DNA of 64,000 nt from Mixophyes australis (lineage: Eukaryota; Chordata; Amphibia; Anura; Limnodynastidae): assembly GCA_036250195.1 (NCBI GenBank), contig JAVHZZ010000003.1, positions 294,659,065-294,723,064 on the forward strand, in the 5' to 3' direction. The notes beneath the pieces were generated by a model. The model did no database searches. It worked only from the letters and a program-made list of their open reading frames with translations, and had not been told where the DNA came from. Within the stretch, counting starts at the first letter, position 1. Every line of letters starts with the position of its first letter. Below, one piece after another: positions 12,201 to 22,715 of this stretch. The translations under genes were made by a program, and so were the position numbers.

Positions 12201-12862
12201 TGTCACGACTGATAGTGGGTGTACGACTGATAGTGGGTACCTGCTGTTGTTGGCGCAACTCAGAGGAAGGCGTGGAGTCTAACGTGCCCCTGGTATTCAC
12301 CAGGAACCCCCGCAAGGAAGTATGGACTCCGCTGCAGGGACACGCAGGTCACGGTCCTACCTAGAGTCCACAGCGAGATACAAGGAGGTGTCAGACAGGC
12401 CGATTCAGCAACGTGCAGGTAGAAGAGGTACAAAGGGAAATCCAGAAGAATGGTGAGGCAAGCCGGGTCGGTAACTTTCAGGGAGCACAGTACAAAGGCA
12501 GAATCCAGATAGGGGTGGTCAAACGGTCCGGGTCAAAAGGGTCACAAGCAGCACGAGGATAGTCAGGAACGAATACAGCAACTGGTATACACTAACGCTG
12601 GAGACAGGAAGACCTGATACTCTGGCACTGGTGAGAGGGCAGGAAGAGGTTTAAATGCTGTGGTAACCCAATCAGAATCAGCGCTGCAGCGCTGTCATAC
12701 CTGCCGCCGGGAATCCTACATAGAGTCCCGTTGACTAGCAACGGGGCGCGTCATCACAGCCAGGTGTCAGATGGCAGGGGGATCCGGAAGTGATGCGTCT
12801 GGTTGCATAGCAACCAGACGCGCTGTCAGGCAGACAGGCGGCCGTGCGGACGGCGCCTGACA
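12201..12862 (-). repeat. 3' LTR of the gypsy element
   Basis: On the + strand it begins TGTCACGACTG and ends GGCGCCTGACA. Compared with the 5' LTR it differs at six sites (near 12272, 12351, two at 12403-12404, 12724 and 12734). The pol frame runs about 36 bp into it before its stop at 12826-12828. Confidence 0.97.
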
Positions 12863-15217
12863 GTATACCCTCCTCTTCTTCCTCCTGTTTGAAGGAACTT
12901 TTTGAGAATTCTAGGAGCGTGAAGGTCCTGCTTGTCCACCCATGATCTCTCCTCTGGGCCAAATCCTTTCCAATGGACAAGAAATTGCTGTTTGCCACGA
13001 AGAATGCGAGAGGCCAAGATCCGATTGACTTCGAATTCAGTTCCAGAAGAGGTTTGTATTGGTGGGGGACGACAGGGAGGCCGATAGAATTTATTGAGTA
13101 CCACTGGTCGTAGTAATGAGACATGAAAAGTATTATGACATCTCAGAGAAGGAGGAAGTTTCAATTTAAAGCATACAGGAATAATGACTTGCATGATGGT
13201 GTATGGACCAATAAATCGAGGAGCCATCTTCATAGAAGGAACCTTTAGTCTTAGGTCCCGGGTGGATAGCCATACTTGGTCTCCCACCTTTAAGAGAGGA
13301 GTGGCCCTCCGATGACGATCTGCAAAGATTTTGTGATGCTGAGTAGCCTTGAGTAAGGCCATCTTAGTCTTAGCCCAGATGAGAGAAAACTCCCGATAAA
13401 GAGTATCTACGGCTGGAACCGGTGAAGAGGACACTGGGAAAGGATCCGGAAACACAGGATGACTTCCGTATACAATAAAGAATGGGGAGAATCCGGTAGA
13501 CTCATGAATGTGTTGGTTATGGGAGAACTCCGCCCAAGGAAGGAATTGAGACCATTTATTCTGATTGTCGGAGGTAAAACAGCGGAGGAATGTCTCGAGA
13601 TCCTGATTGATTCGCTCCGTCTGTCCGTTGGTTTGCGGATGGTATCCCGAAGAGAATTTCAATTCTATATTCAATCTCTTACAAAAGGTTCTCCAAAAAT
13701 GGGATGTGAATTGGACTCCACGGTCCGAAATGATCTCCTTCGGGCAACCATGTAATCTGAATATCTCCTTGATAAAGATATCTGCCAGACGACTGGCCGT
13801 GGGCAGTCCAGTTAGAGGAATAAAATGTGCCATCTTCGAAAATCGATCAATAACCACCCAGATAGTGGTAAACCCTGCACTGTGGGGTAGGTCTGTGATA
13901 AAATCCATGGCCACACTTTCCCAAGGAGCATCGGGGATAGGGAGTGGACGAAGAAGGCCTGCCGGCACTCTTCTACAAGTTTTGTGTTGAGCACAAGTAG
14001 TGCAGGAAGCAATAAATTTACCAATATCGGCACGTACATTAGGCCACCAGAAGCGTCGGCAAAGCAGCGATGTTGTCTTTTTTATTCCAGCATGGCCGGC
14101 AATGCGGGATGAATGAGCCCACTGCAGGGTCTTGAGCCGGAGATGAGGTTCCACGAATGACCGGCCTGGAGGAGGAGAGGACGTTTTGGTCCTAGTAAGG
14201 GCTACGATATTAGAAGGGTCAATAATATGCTGAGGAACCAACAGTCTTAAACGATCGGAATCGTCAAATGAGCGAGATAATGCATCGGCACGTCCGTTCT
14301 TGGCTCCCGGGCAGAATGTGAGCTTCATGTTAAATCGAGCAAAGAAGGATGCCCAGCGGGCTTGCCGAGGATTAAGGCAACGAGCCTCTTGAATGAACAC
14401 TAGGTTCCGATGGTCGGTAAACACAGTAACAGGAAATATAGCCCCCTCCAACAGATGTCGCCATTCCTCCAGAGCCGCCTTGATGGCCAGTAACTCCTTG
14501 TCCCCTATTCCATAATTACATTCACTTGGAAGAAATCGTCTGGAGAAAAACCCACACGGGTTGTGTGAGCCAGCCGGAGACTCTTGAAAAAGCACCGCCC
14601 CAATGCCTACAGAGGATGCATCTACCTCTAAGAAGAAAGGTCGTTCTTGATCTGGCTGGGACAGAACTGGGGCTGAAGAAAATGCTTTCTTTAACGTTAT
14701 GAAGGCAGACATGGCTTCCGAGGACCAAACCCTGGGGTTGGCAGTCTTCCTGGTTAAGGCTGTAATGGGGGCTATAATGGTGGAGAATCCCTGAATAAAT
14801 TGGCGATAATAGTTTGCAAAGCCAATGAACCTTTGAATAGCTTTAAGGCCTTGTGGCTGAGGCCAGTCCAGAATAGCTGACACCTTGGTGGGATCCATAC
14901 AAAGACCTTGACCCGACACAATGAAACCAAGAAAAGGTACCTGGCTAATCTCAAACACACATTTCTCCAGCTTGCAGTAGAGGTGATGTTTCCGGAGTCT
15001 ACGTAAGACCTCCTTTACTTGTTCCCGATGAGTCTTCAGATCTTTAGAAAATATTAATATATCGTCTAAATACACTACCACAGAAGTGTATAACAGGTCA
15101 TGAAAGATATTGTTAACAAAGGTTTGGAAGATGGCTGGGGCGTTGCAGAGGCCGAAGGGCATCACCAGGTACTCGAAATGTCCATCTCTGGTGTTAAAGG
15201 CCGTTTTCCATTCGTCT
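12826..15217 (-). pseudogene. Pol (RT palm end, RNase H, integrase, chromodomain), frame after the shift
   Basis: This frame is open as 779 codons from 15165 (first codon GTG, inside RT, so not a true start). The polymerase motif YLDD is at residues 32-35 of this segment. RNase H follows, with D182 in VDAS and D251 in TDHRN. Integrase has the zinc-binding set H351, H358, C388, C391 and the catalytic triad D421, D481, E517, with 35 residues between the second and third. A chromodomain lies at about 711-758 (FLVHWKGFGPEERSWV), a module that in chromoviruses directs integration to marked chromatin. The upstream RT part ([15 protein letters not shown]) is in the neighbouring frame because one G is missing in a run near 15218. 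All visible catalytic residues downstream of the lesion are intact. Confidence 0.95.
12863..12887 (-). promoter_or_regulatory. Polypurine tract of the gypsy element
   Basis: On the minus strand AGGAGGAAGAAGAGGAGGG followed by TATAC lies immediately before the 3' LTR. This is the expected primer for plus-strand DNA synthesis. Confidence 0.85.
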
Positions 15218-16160
15218 CCTTTTTGATGCGAATCAAATTATAGGCCCCACGGAGATCTAGTTTGGAAAAAATTTGAGATCCACTGAGTTTGTCAAAGAGG
15301 TCAGAGATGAGAGGTAGTGGATATCGATTTTTGACAGTAATGCGGTTGAGAGGACGATAATCAATACAAGGCCGAAGAGACCCATCCTTCTTCTTAACGA
15401 AAAAAAACCCTGCACCCGCTGGGGAAGTGGATTTGCGGATAAATCCCCGTTTCAGGTTTTCTGAAATGTATTAAGACATGGCTGACGTCTCTGGACGAGA
15501 TAAAGGGTAGGTCCTCCCTTTGGGGATGGGTTGGTCAGGGGATAAAACAATAGCGCAATCCCAGGGACGATGAGGAGGCAAGATCTCCGCCTCCACTTTA
15601 CTGAATACATCTTGGAATTCCATATAGGCCTCAGGAAGGTGGGTTAGCTCGGAATGAGCCATTACTTGACATTTTGGAGGCAAGACTCTAGACAGACATT
15701 CAAAGCGACATCCTGAACCCCACGCCATAACTTGAGCGTGGTCCCAATCCATCTGAGGAGAATGTTTTCTCAGCCACGGTAGTCCCAAGATGAGGGGATT
15801 AATGGACCTCGGCAACACCAAAAGTTGGATCATTTCGCTATGAAGTACTCCTACCATCAACCGAACAGGAGAAGTCACGGAGGAGATGGAGCCGTGAGTG
15901 ACACGACTTCCGTCGACTGCCGTCAGAGATAACGGTTGAGGCAATGGGTTTAAAGGTATTTGGAGCTGCGAAGCTAGATCTGCCGAAATGAAGTTCCCGG
16001 AGGAGCCGGAGTCCACAAAGGCCGTGGTGGAAAAGGTACCCTTGGAGGTGCTCAGGATGACAGCCATCTGAAATTCTGGGGAATTTTCTTTAGAATAGGG
16101 AGCAACTGTGGATTCTCCTAAAACGGCCTCCCCGCCACCGTTTAGGAGGAGGAGTTTCCC
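15217..16160 (-). pseudogene. Protease and N-terminal RT, entered by -1 frameshift; interrupted by one stop
   Basis: From the slippery site at 16160 the -1 frame is open through a linker into an aspartic protease with the active-site triplet DSG (AFVDSGSSGNF, about residue 19 of the Met-initiated 198-codon frame at 16067). It continues into the RT entry region (ending PLSRPETSAMS). There an in-frame TAA at 15471-15473 interrupts it. The same frame then resumes with [20 protein letters not shown] and DYRPLN until the 1-nt deletion near 15218. No independent start codon is needed: the open linker upstream of the first Met agrees with synthesis as a Gag-Pol fusion. Confidence 0.92.
16115..16160 (-). 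promoter_or_regulatory. Programmed -1 frameshift signal between gag and pol
   Basis: The heptamer GGGAAAC (16160 to 16154) is in gag phase as G GGA AAC, the canonical X XXY YYZ form and the same heptamer used by mammalian PEG10. After a 5-nt spacer comes an 11-bp stem with one bulged U: CTCCTAAACGG (16148-16138) pairs with CCGTTTTAGGAG (16126-16115). The 11-nt loop contains GGGGAG, which could pair with CTCCC at 16102-16098 to make an H-type pseudoknot. The gag stop codon is within the stem. The pol frame is open from this point. Confidence 0.9.
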
Positions 16161-17086
16161 GGTTTCTTAGGACAAACTCTTAGCAGGTGTCCCGGATCTC
16201 CACAATACAGACACAGGCGTTGTTTGAAGCGTCTCTCCCTCTCTTCAAGGGATAATTTAGAGCGTCCTACTTGCATTGGTTCGTCCACTGGCAGGATGGG
16301 ATTTTGGAATTGGGGTGCTAGCCATGGTATGAACCGTTTGCCAGGAGAGCGTTCCTGCGTGCGCTCTTGGTAGCGCAAATCCACCTTGATGCACATGGAG
16401 ATGAGAGAATCTAACTCGGCCGGGAGTTCTCTGGAAATTAGCTCATCCTTAATCCGGTCCACCAGACCTTGCCAAAAGGTTGCCACCAGTGCTTCGTTAT
16501 TCCATTTTAACTCAGAAGCCAGGGTTCGAAATTGAACTGCGTATTGCCCCACGGACAGGTCACCTTGGCGGAGGTTCAACAAGCTAGTAGCTGCAGAAGC
16601 AACTCTTCCGGGATCATCGAAGACTTTCCTGAAAGCTTCAATGAAGGAGTTGGAGTTATTAAGAAGTGGACCCCCTTGTTCCCATAAAGGTGAGGCCCAG
16701 GCAAGGGCTTGACCACTGAGGAAGGAGATGAGAAAGGCTACTTTGGTGCGTTCTGAAGAAAAGGCCCCTGGGTTGCACTCAAATTGAATGGCACATTGGT
16801 TCAGAAAGCCCCTGCACTTCTTGGGATCACCGTCAAACTTTTCGGGTGTCGGGATGCGTACACCGGAGGCCGCTGTAGAGACCGTAACCACACTGGATGC
16901 TGTGGATGCCGCAGAGGTTATGGCTGGTGTAGCGGGTGCAGCATTCTGAAATGTATCGAAGCGGGTAGCAATCCCTTGGACACATTGTAGGAGATGCGCT
17001 TGGGCTGCTTCTTGTTGCTCCACTCGTTGAGCCAAATGCAGGAGTAGGTCGCGAGCAGACGGTTCACCAGACCCCTCCGTTGTCAT
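16142..17086 (-). CDS. Gag (structural protein) of the gypsy element
   Basis: An intact 314-residue protein. In this family Gag forms the cytoplasmic particle that packages element RNA. The N-terminus has a Gln/Glu-rich helical stretch (RVEQQEAAQAHL), then an Ala/Ser/Thr-rich linker. A capsid-like core follows (GFLNQCAIQFECNP ... AFLISFLSGQALAWASPLW), the retrotransposon Gag type also found in domesticated vertebrate PEG10/RTL proteins. Near the C-terminus is one CCHC zinc knuckle, C292, C295, H300, C305 (CLYCGDPGHLLRVC). The start at 17086 is chosen because its ATG is the first in the internal region and follows the primer-binding site directly. The frame ends at a TAA inside the frameshift stem-loop. 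No lesion is visible. Confidence 0.95.
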   Translation of the reverse strand: MTTEGSGEPSARDLLLHLAQRVEQQEAAQAHLLQCVQGIATRFDTFQNAAPATPAITSAASTASSVVTVSTAASGVRIPTPEKFDGDPKKCRGFLNQCAIQFECNPGAFSSERTKVAFLISFLSGQALAWASPLWEQGGPLLNNSNSFIEAFRKVFDDPGRVASAATSLLNLRQGDLSVGQYAVQFRTLASELKWNNEALVATFWQGLVDRIKDELISRELPAELDSLISMCIKVDLRYQERTQERSPGKRFIPWLAPQFQNPILPVDEPMQVGRSKLSLEERERRFKQRLCLYCGDPGHLLRVCPKKPGNSSS

Positions 17087-17087
17087 G

Positions 17088-17097
17088 GCCAGAGTAT
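17088..17097 (-). promoter_or_regulatory. Primer-binding site, apparently self-priming
   Basis: Two bases inside the 5' LTR, the minus strand reads ATACTCTGGC. It is exactly complementary to GCCAGAGTAT at 17525-17516 in the same LTR, which is the predicted start of the transcript. In the Tf1/sushi group the first ~11 nt of the RNA fold back to prime cDNA synthesis in place of a tRNA. The start of the site does not resemble the TGG that most tRNA primers require. Confidence 0.75.
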
Positions 17098-17099
17098 AC

Positions 17100-17761
17100 T
17101 GTCACGACTGATAGTGGGTGTACGACTGATAGTGGGTACCTGCTGTTGTTGGCGCAACTCAGAGGAAGGCGCGGAGTCTAACGTGCCCCTGGTATTCACC
17201 AGGAACCCCCGCAAGGAAGTATGGACTCCGCTGCAGGGACACGCAGGTCGCGGTCCTACCTAGAGTCCACAGCGAGATACAAGGAGGTGTCAGACAGGCC
17301 GGGTCAGCAACGTGCAGGTAGAAGAGGTACAAAGGGAAATCCAGAAGAATGGTGAGGCAAGCCGGGTCGGTAACTTTCAGGGAGCACAGTACAAAGGCAG
17401 AATCCAGATAGGGGTGGTCAAACGGTCCGGGTCAAAAGGGTCACAAGCAGCACGAGGATAGTCAGGAACGAATACAGCAACTGGTATACACTAACGCTGG
17501 AGACAGGAAGACCTGATACTCTGGCACTGGTGAGAGGGCAGGAAGAGGTTTAAATGCTGTGGTAACCCAATCAGAATCAGCGCTGCAGCGCTGTCATACC
17601 TGCCGCCGGGAATCCTACATAGCGTCCCGTTGCCTAGCAACGGGGCGCGTCATCACAGCCAGGTGTCAGATGGCAGGGGGATCCGGAAGTGATGCGTCTG
17701 GTTGCATAGCAACCAGACGCGCTGTCAGGCAGACAGGCGGCCGTGCGGACGGCGCCTGACA
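17100..17761 (-). repeat. 5' LTR of the gypsy element
   Basis: The promoter-bearing LTR in transcription order. It also contains CpG-rich short inverted repeats (ccgttgcctagcaacgg; tctggttgcatagcaaccaga). The inner edge is at 17100 and the outer edge at 17761, followed by the AGGAC duplication. Confidence 0.97.
17525..17555 (-). promoter_or_regulatory. Predicted TATA box and transcription start in the 5' LTR
   Basis: On the minus strand ATTTAAA (17555-17549) is followed about 30 nt later by GTGCCAGAGTATC (from 17527). The spacing suits a TATA-directed start near 17525, and it puts the primer-complementary sequence at the RNA 5' end. The 5' untranslated region to the gag ATG would be about 440 nt. 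Confidence 0.65.
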
Positions 17762-17766
17762 AGGAC

Positions 17767-18035
17767 AAGGGGGTGGCTAAGTCGCGATGGGGCATGGTCA
17801 CACCGTGTTAGGGGTTTGGCCTTAATTTCAGGGATTGCTTAGCACAATGCTTCTCTTCTCTCCCCTCCGAACACCAGTGGCAGGTATGTGCAACACCCAC
17901 TCATCACTGGTCTGGTATGCAGAGCTGCAGTGAACACGGCATACCTTACAACTTTCCCATCACAGGACAAAGCTGTCTGGTTGGGGTGGAGGGACACATC
18001 ATTCAAAAAGAATATCCTGTCTAAATCGGGACATG
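17767..18035. repeat. MITE-like sequence interrupted by the gypsy element
   Basis: Contains cataccttacaactttcccatcac near 17939, similar to the end at 11769. The matching left portion (catatttgccaactttggtgc, from about 12163) lies on the far side of the insertion, so the gypsy element appears to have split an older repeat. Confidence 0.4.
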
Positions 18036-19645
18036 TGGGAGATATCTTATGCATGTAACCTTTGGTACCAATGGCCTATCACCATATACGAGACACACTT
18101 ATTTTATACAGACTATGTAGTATCTTTATGCTCCTGTCACAGAGCAGAATTTGAGACCACTGTCCTGCATAAATCATTCTCTCCTCAGATAAACCTTAAT
18201 CCATTTAAACTTTCTTACACCGAGGCAATTTAACATTTGTCCAACTGCAAAAATGTACACTGTTGAGGAAAACAGTAACCTCTTAGCCTTTTGTAGGTAC
18301 AGGCCTGCTGTGCTTAATGCTAAGTCTGGCACTGCAAATACATGATTAATGTAATCAGTTCAAATCTTTTTCATCTATGGTCAGTAATCCGGCTTATGGA
18401 AAAAAACAGCAATATTTTTGACTTTCATTGTTTTTCTGTTATTAACGCTTTGTAACATGGACAGTAGGCACACTGCTCCTCTGTCCTCACAGTTAAACAG
18501 ATTTTCTTAACCAGTCAATGTTAAAAGCTTGTGGCTCTTGAACTGGGTTAGGCTCCATATAATTGTGTGGGCTGCACATTCCAGGAGCACAGCCATACAA
18601 ATCGAGCATGGCTATCACCGACAGACAAAGCCTCCAGATATTTGTTCCTGGCTCCATGATTACTGCTTCCTGAATTCAGCAAATCCTAGAGATCATGTCA
18701 CCAGGGTCTACCTCCTCCAGGAATGAGCTTGATTGGGTCTAAAGATCAATATCATCTCTCACAATTTAAAAATTGATTGTTTCAGTTCATATGGAGACAC
18801 ATGCATATACATGCTTATAGACCCTAAGCTTTTCACTGAACACTAGTAAACTGCACATAGAACGTCAATAAACAGGAGAGATTGGTGTATGCATTTTAGA
18901 ATTTCTAGGGGTGTTTTAATTACAAGAATATAATAATTTGGATTATACTGAAAAATGTTTTTTTGTCTTTGTATTTTAATTTTCAAATGACAATAGAAAG
19001 TCCTATCGGTCATGTAAAAACAAAATAAAATTCAGTGTACATCTATGTCACAGAAGCCAACTGTCTCTTATTTCCAGGGACAGCCCAAGTTTTTAAAGAC
19101 TTATTACTGGAAATGTCACTATTTTTCATTATTGCTAAAATTCACAGTACGATTCCTATTCCTATTATTTTGTACAAAACGGTGCAATTCTCATGATTGC
19201 ATTAATATTTATTTGTGTGGACTATTCAAAATTCAAAATATTACATTATTGTCAAGTTTAATCAAAATGCAAAGATGGATGCACCAAGGTCATCTAGACT
19301 AGGCACATGATTAGTTCAGCTGCAAGTGTTTCTACATACAAGTATTCTTTTTAATGTCATAACATATTCTCCATGCTTTCTTTAATATAAATGGAATGTA
19401 ATTGTGTTAAGGTTAAGAAAGGCATCACAATCCAATACAAGAGAGCAATCTATAATATACTACAACACATGTGGATATTACATTGCCTATATCAATCATA
19501 TAGTTATGCTACCTTTTTCCTCCAAAGATGAGCATTCTATTGAAGTCAAACCAAGAAAACAGTATATGTTTTATAAGATAAACCCTGGAGATAACATCCA
19601 AATTTTGGCATCTCTACTATTACTTTGCGTGTATATGTTTATGTA

Positions 19646-19695
<50 letters not shown>

Positions 19696-21720
19696 CAGTC
19701 TTAAACACAATCCTGACACATTTGTACCACCAGCTAAGCCATTGTTAGTGCCACTTTGCAAGCAAAGTAGAGAACAGCGTTAACTTTTCCCTACCTCCAC
19801 AATCTTATACCTCTTTTAAATAACCCCTACAGAAAAACATAGACCAATTTTTGTGTTAGGGATAGAAAAGCACTACTCTTAGATTATTATGCACTTGGAG
19901 CACACTGATGATTAATAGGAGAGACACATCTACTATATTACAGTCAAGTGTTTTACTATACTTTTATTTAATTATCTTTTCTGAATTCAGTGATCTAAAT
20001 GATGAATGGAAAGTTTTGGAGCAGAATTCCCTGTAACTCAAGAATATGTAATGTGGTGCTTCAATAATATTTACTGCAATCACGTAACTTTACTACATTT
20101 ATTAATACTGATCATTCTTTCACTAGCTGGTTGTATAGATGTATTAACATGTAACATATGAGACACAAATAGGGTAATGAATAAGAAAATTCAGTATATC
20201 TTATGTATATAAGGAGATACTTTACAGTACACATTAAATCTCAGTATTCCTAAATGTACAATTAAGCACACAAATAAAATTGCTACATTGGGCTAAAATA
20301 ATAATACAATACAACCAGTCATTTTCCCTTTTGCCCCTTCCCTTCACCACCCAAATTAAAACAATCTACTTTAAAACCTATAAAGAGGCAAATTAAAAGA
20401 GTCCAGCTACATGGAACAGGGCACATTTGCATACATCATGTAAGTGACTGTGTCCAATCATAAGTTATTTATTATTATTTTTTTATAACATAAAGGCAAC
20501 TACAATTTAAAAAACAAAAATGCAATTCCATTCTTCTCCCACATCTTACCCAAGTTTCCCTAAGGTAAATCTACCTCTGAAACTTCTAATGTCTCTATGA
20601 CTTTCTATGAGTTTAATTTCCACTTAATAATTCATAAGAACTAAATAGTAAGTAAATATTAATGTACTTTTTTTGTTCTCTACAAAATAAAACTCTCAAT
20701 TGGATATATCTATACACACATACATTTTTAATATCAGTGTAAAATAATAAAATATATGTTTTCTGTTATCCTTTCCCTAATGGCTTAAAATTATAAAAAT
20801 ATAAATGTCAGTAAACATACATAACTTTGCATACAAGGATACCATTTCTATAATGATAAACATCATCTAGACAATGTAAACACTATAAGATCAACATAAC
20901 AATCAAAATGGGAAATCCTGCTCTTACCAACAAACTCTTCCACCAATTCCTTGGAGCATGTAATATTGTATGGCTCAGCATGGCACGTAATGTTCTGATG
21001 CACTGTGATGTTACCCATATCCAATGTTAAAATGTAATACAAGTGTGTCCAATTCACTCATGCAAGAACTGTATGTGTGTGAGTTTCAGTGGCAAAGTGA
21101 GAGCAGTTAGTCTACATCCTTAGTGCGCTTTTGTGGTGTCAAAGGAAACATGTGTAGCACACTTCCTGCATTTATACCTAGAGAACAAGTCACTTCTTAT
21201 CTCAGGGCACCACACAGTTCCTGAGACATGGTACAATTTCCTTCTCGTCATTTCCCCAGTTGCACTGAATTGACTCTAAACAATGCACAATTCCATTGCC
21301 TTTTCAAATATGATTTGCTTACATTTACTTCTATCACTAATGAACAACAAGCTGCACCCTCCTAAATCCCCTGTGACAAATGTCTGTAAACCAGTTGGTT
21401 TTCTCTGTCTGTGTGTAGTGTATTTCGGTATTGTATTGATGGTGAGTGCTATGACATGAAGAAACTGCAATACGTGTGAAAGTGTACAACATGTTCATGG
21501 CAATCACTAAATAAATAACTTCCTCAGTTTATGTGTTCCCAGAAACCTTTTCCTTATCATATTTAATATATACACTGTAGCCGTAAATCATTAAGTGCAC
21601 TTTTAACATGTTTTTCATGGATTTAAATTATTTTCTAATTATAGTTGAATTAAGATAAAGGACAGCTGATATGCTTATTGGCCCAATCAACTAATCAACT
21701 TAAATCATAACTATAAAATA
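18036..21720. other. AT-rich DNA, one (AT)n microsatellite, nothing else recognised
   Basis: Apart from the TA run at 19651-19693, I find no element ends, LINE motifs or coding frames here. Open frames are short and motif-free. The region may hold old, unrecognisable repeats. Confidence 0.45.
19651..19693. repeat. (AT)n microsatellite
   Basis: About 20 TA dinucleotides after a TG-rich lead-in. Confidence 0.9.
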
Positions 21721-21729
21721 GCTGTACAG

Positions 21730-22022
21730 TATACATGACAACTTTTAAGATTGCCCCAGGAGATCCGGGAGAGAAGTCATGTGACATGGACATGGGGTAG
21801 GAGGAGGGCGTGTCGAGTCACCACTATAAAAATATAAAAAGCCAAAATTCAGGGCATCGAATGGAGGGGGCGTAGCTTAATGACACAATTGAGCCCCGCC
21901 CCCTCCATTCACTGCCATGTATTTGGGTAAATGCGGGAGCTATGCCTACTCTTCCGGGAGTCCGTGAGGACTCCCCAAATTTTGGGAGCCTCCCGGGAAT
22001 TCCGTGAGAGTAGGCAAGTATG
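21730..22022. mobile_element. MITE, 293 bp, with near-perfect 8-bp duplication
   Basis: Flanked by CTGTACAG (21722-21729) and CTGTATAG (22023-22030), 7 of 8 identical. The right end reads gagagtaggcaagtatg, as in the element at 8473-8680; the left end is diverged (tatacatgacaactttt). The interior has GC-rich palindromes (ccgggag). No coding capacity. Confidence 0.7.
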
Positions 22023-22159
22023 CTGTATAGTAAAAGTTAACTTTAAATATGAATACAATCCTCTGTTTATTAACAGTGTCTCAGCACTTACATAAACCTT
22101 GGACCTCTGCTAATCATCCCTGCGCTGCTTAGTTGGAACAGCTGACAGAGTGGGGTAGA

Positions 22160-22330
22160 TTCTATTACCCGCGCTTATCTTTAGAACAATGCGGCCCACA
22201 CATTATTACCGTTACTACGGTAATTTCTCAGCAAAGAAATTACCATAGTCGAGGTAATAATGCTCAGCTATTACCGTAGTAACGGTAATAGTGCACGGGC
22301 CACATTGTTCTAAAGAACAACATGGGGAAT
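22160..22330. repeat. Palindromic MITE with TTACCGTTACTACGGTAA motifs
   Basis: Arms tttagaacaatgcggcccac (22190-22209) and gggccacattgttctaaa (22297-22314) are inverted. Inside are several near-palindromes of attaccgt-tactacggtaat. A diverged copy lies at 31608-31720. Outer edges are approximate. Confidence 0.65.
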
Positions 22331-22715
22331 TGAATGTGCTCCTGTGGATTTAATCTAAAGCCTTAGTGCTTTTATGTCAAATCTTCCCTGCTCTGGGGTT
22401 GATTGGGTACTCAGGACGTCGTCTATGTCTAACTTTTGTATTTTGCTATTCAGTGCATTCTTATTATGGGTAACCGATTATATACAAATGGAAACAATCT
22501 ACATTTCCTTTATAGTATGACAGTGCTGGTCATTTACAAACATCAAAAAAATGGAGCCCTTCAGGGTCTTTCATTCTGTGCACCTATTTATCCACCTACA
22601 ACACATACAGGTGGACAACCACATACTGTCTTTGGGAACTGCTCACATTAAAGTATGCTGTACCTACTTTCGCAGGATTGTAGATCCAGCTAGAAATGTG
22701 AATGAAGGGAAGAAC

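Larger units (their letters stand above)
12201..17761 (-). mobile_element. Ty3/gypsy chromodomain LTR retrotransposon (Tf1/sushi-like), nearly intact
   Basis: A 5,561-bp element on the minus strand. Two 662-bp LTRs differ at only 6 positions (about 0.9%), and the flanks are exact 5-bp copies of AGGAC at 12196-12200 and 17762-17766. In coding order it has gag with a CCHC knuckle, a -1 frameshift signal, protease, RT, RNase H, integrase and a C-terminal chromodomain. That domain order, the chromodomain and the self-priming primer site place it with chromoviruses of the Tf1/sushi group. Two lesions in pol (an in-frame TAA at 15471-15473 and a 1-nt deletion near 15218) make this copy unable to make full Pol. 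It lies within a MITE-like sequence split between 12090-12200 and 17762-18035. Confidence 0.97.

Noticed and set aside
13459..13990. Plus-strand open frames of 98-127 codons
   Set aside because: They are antisense shadows of the gypsy pol frame.
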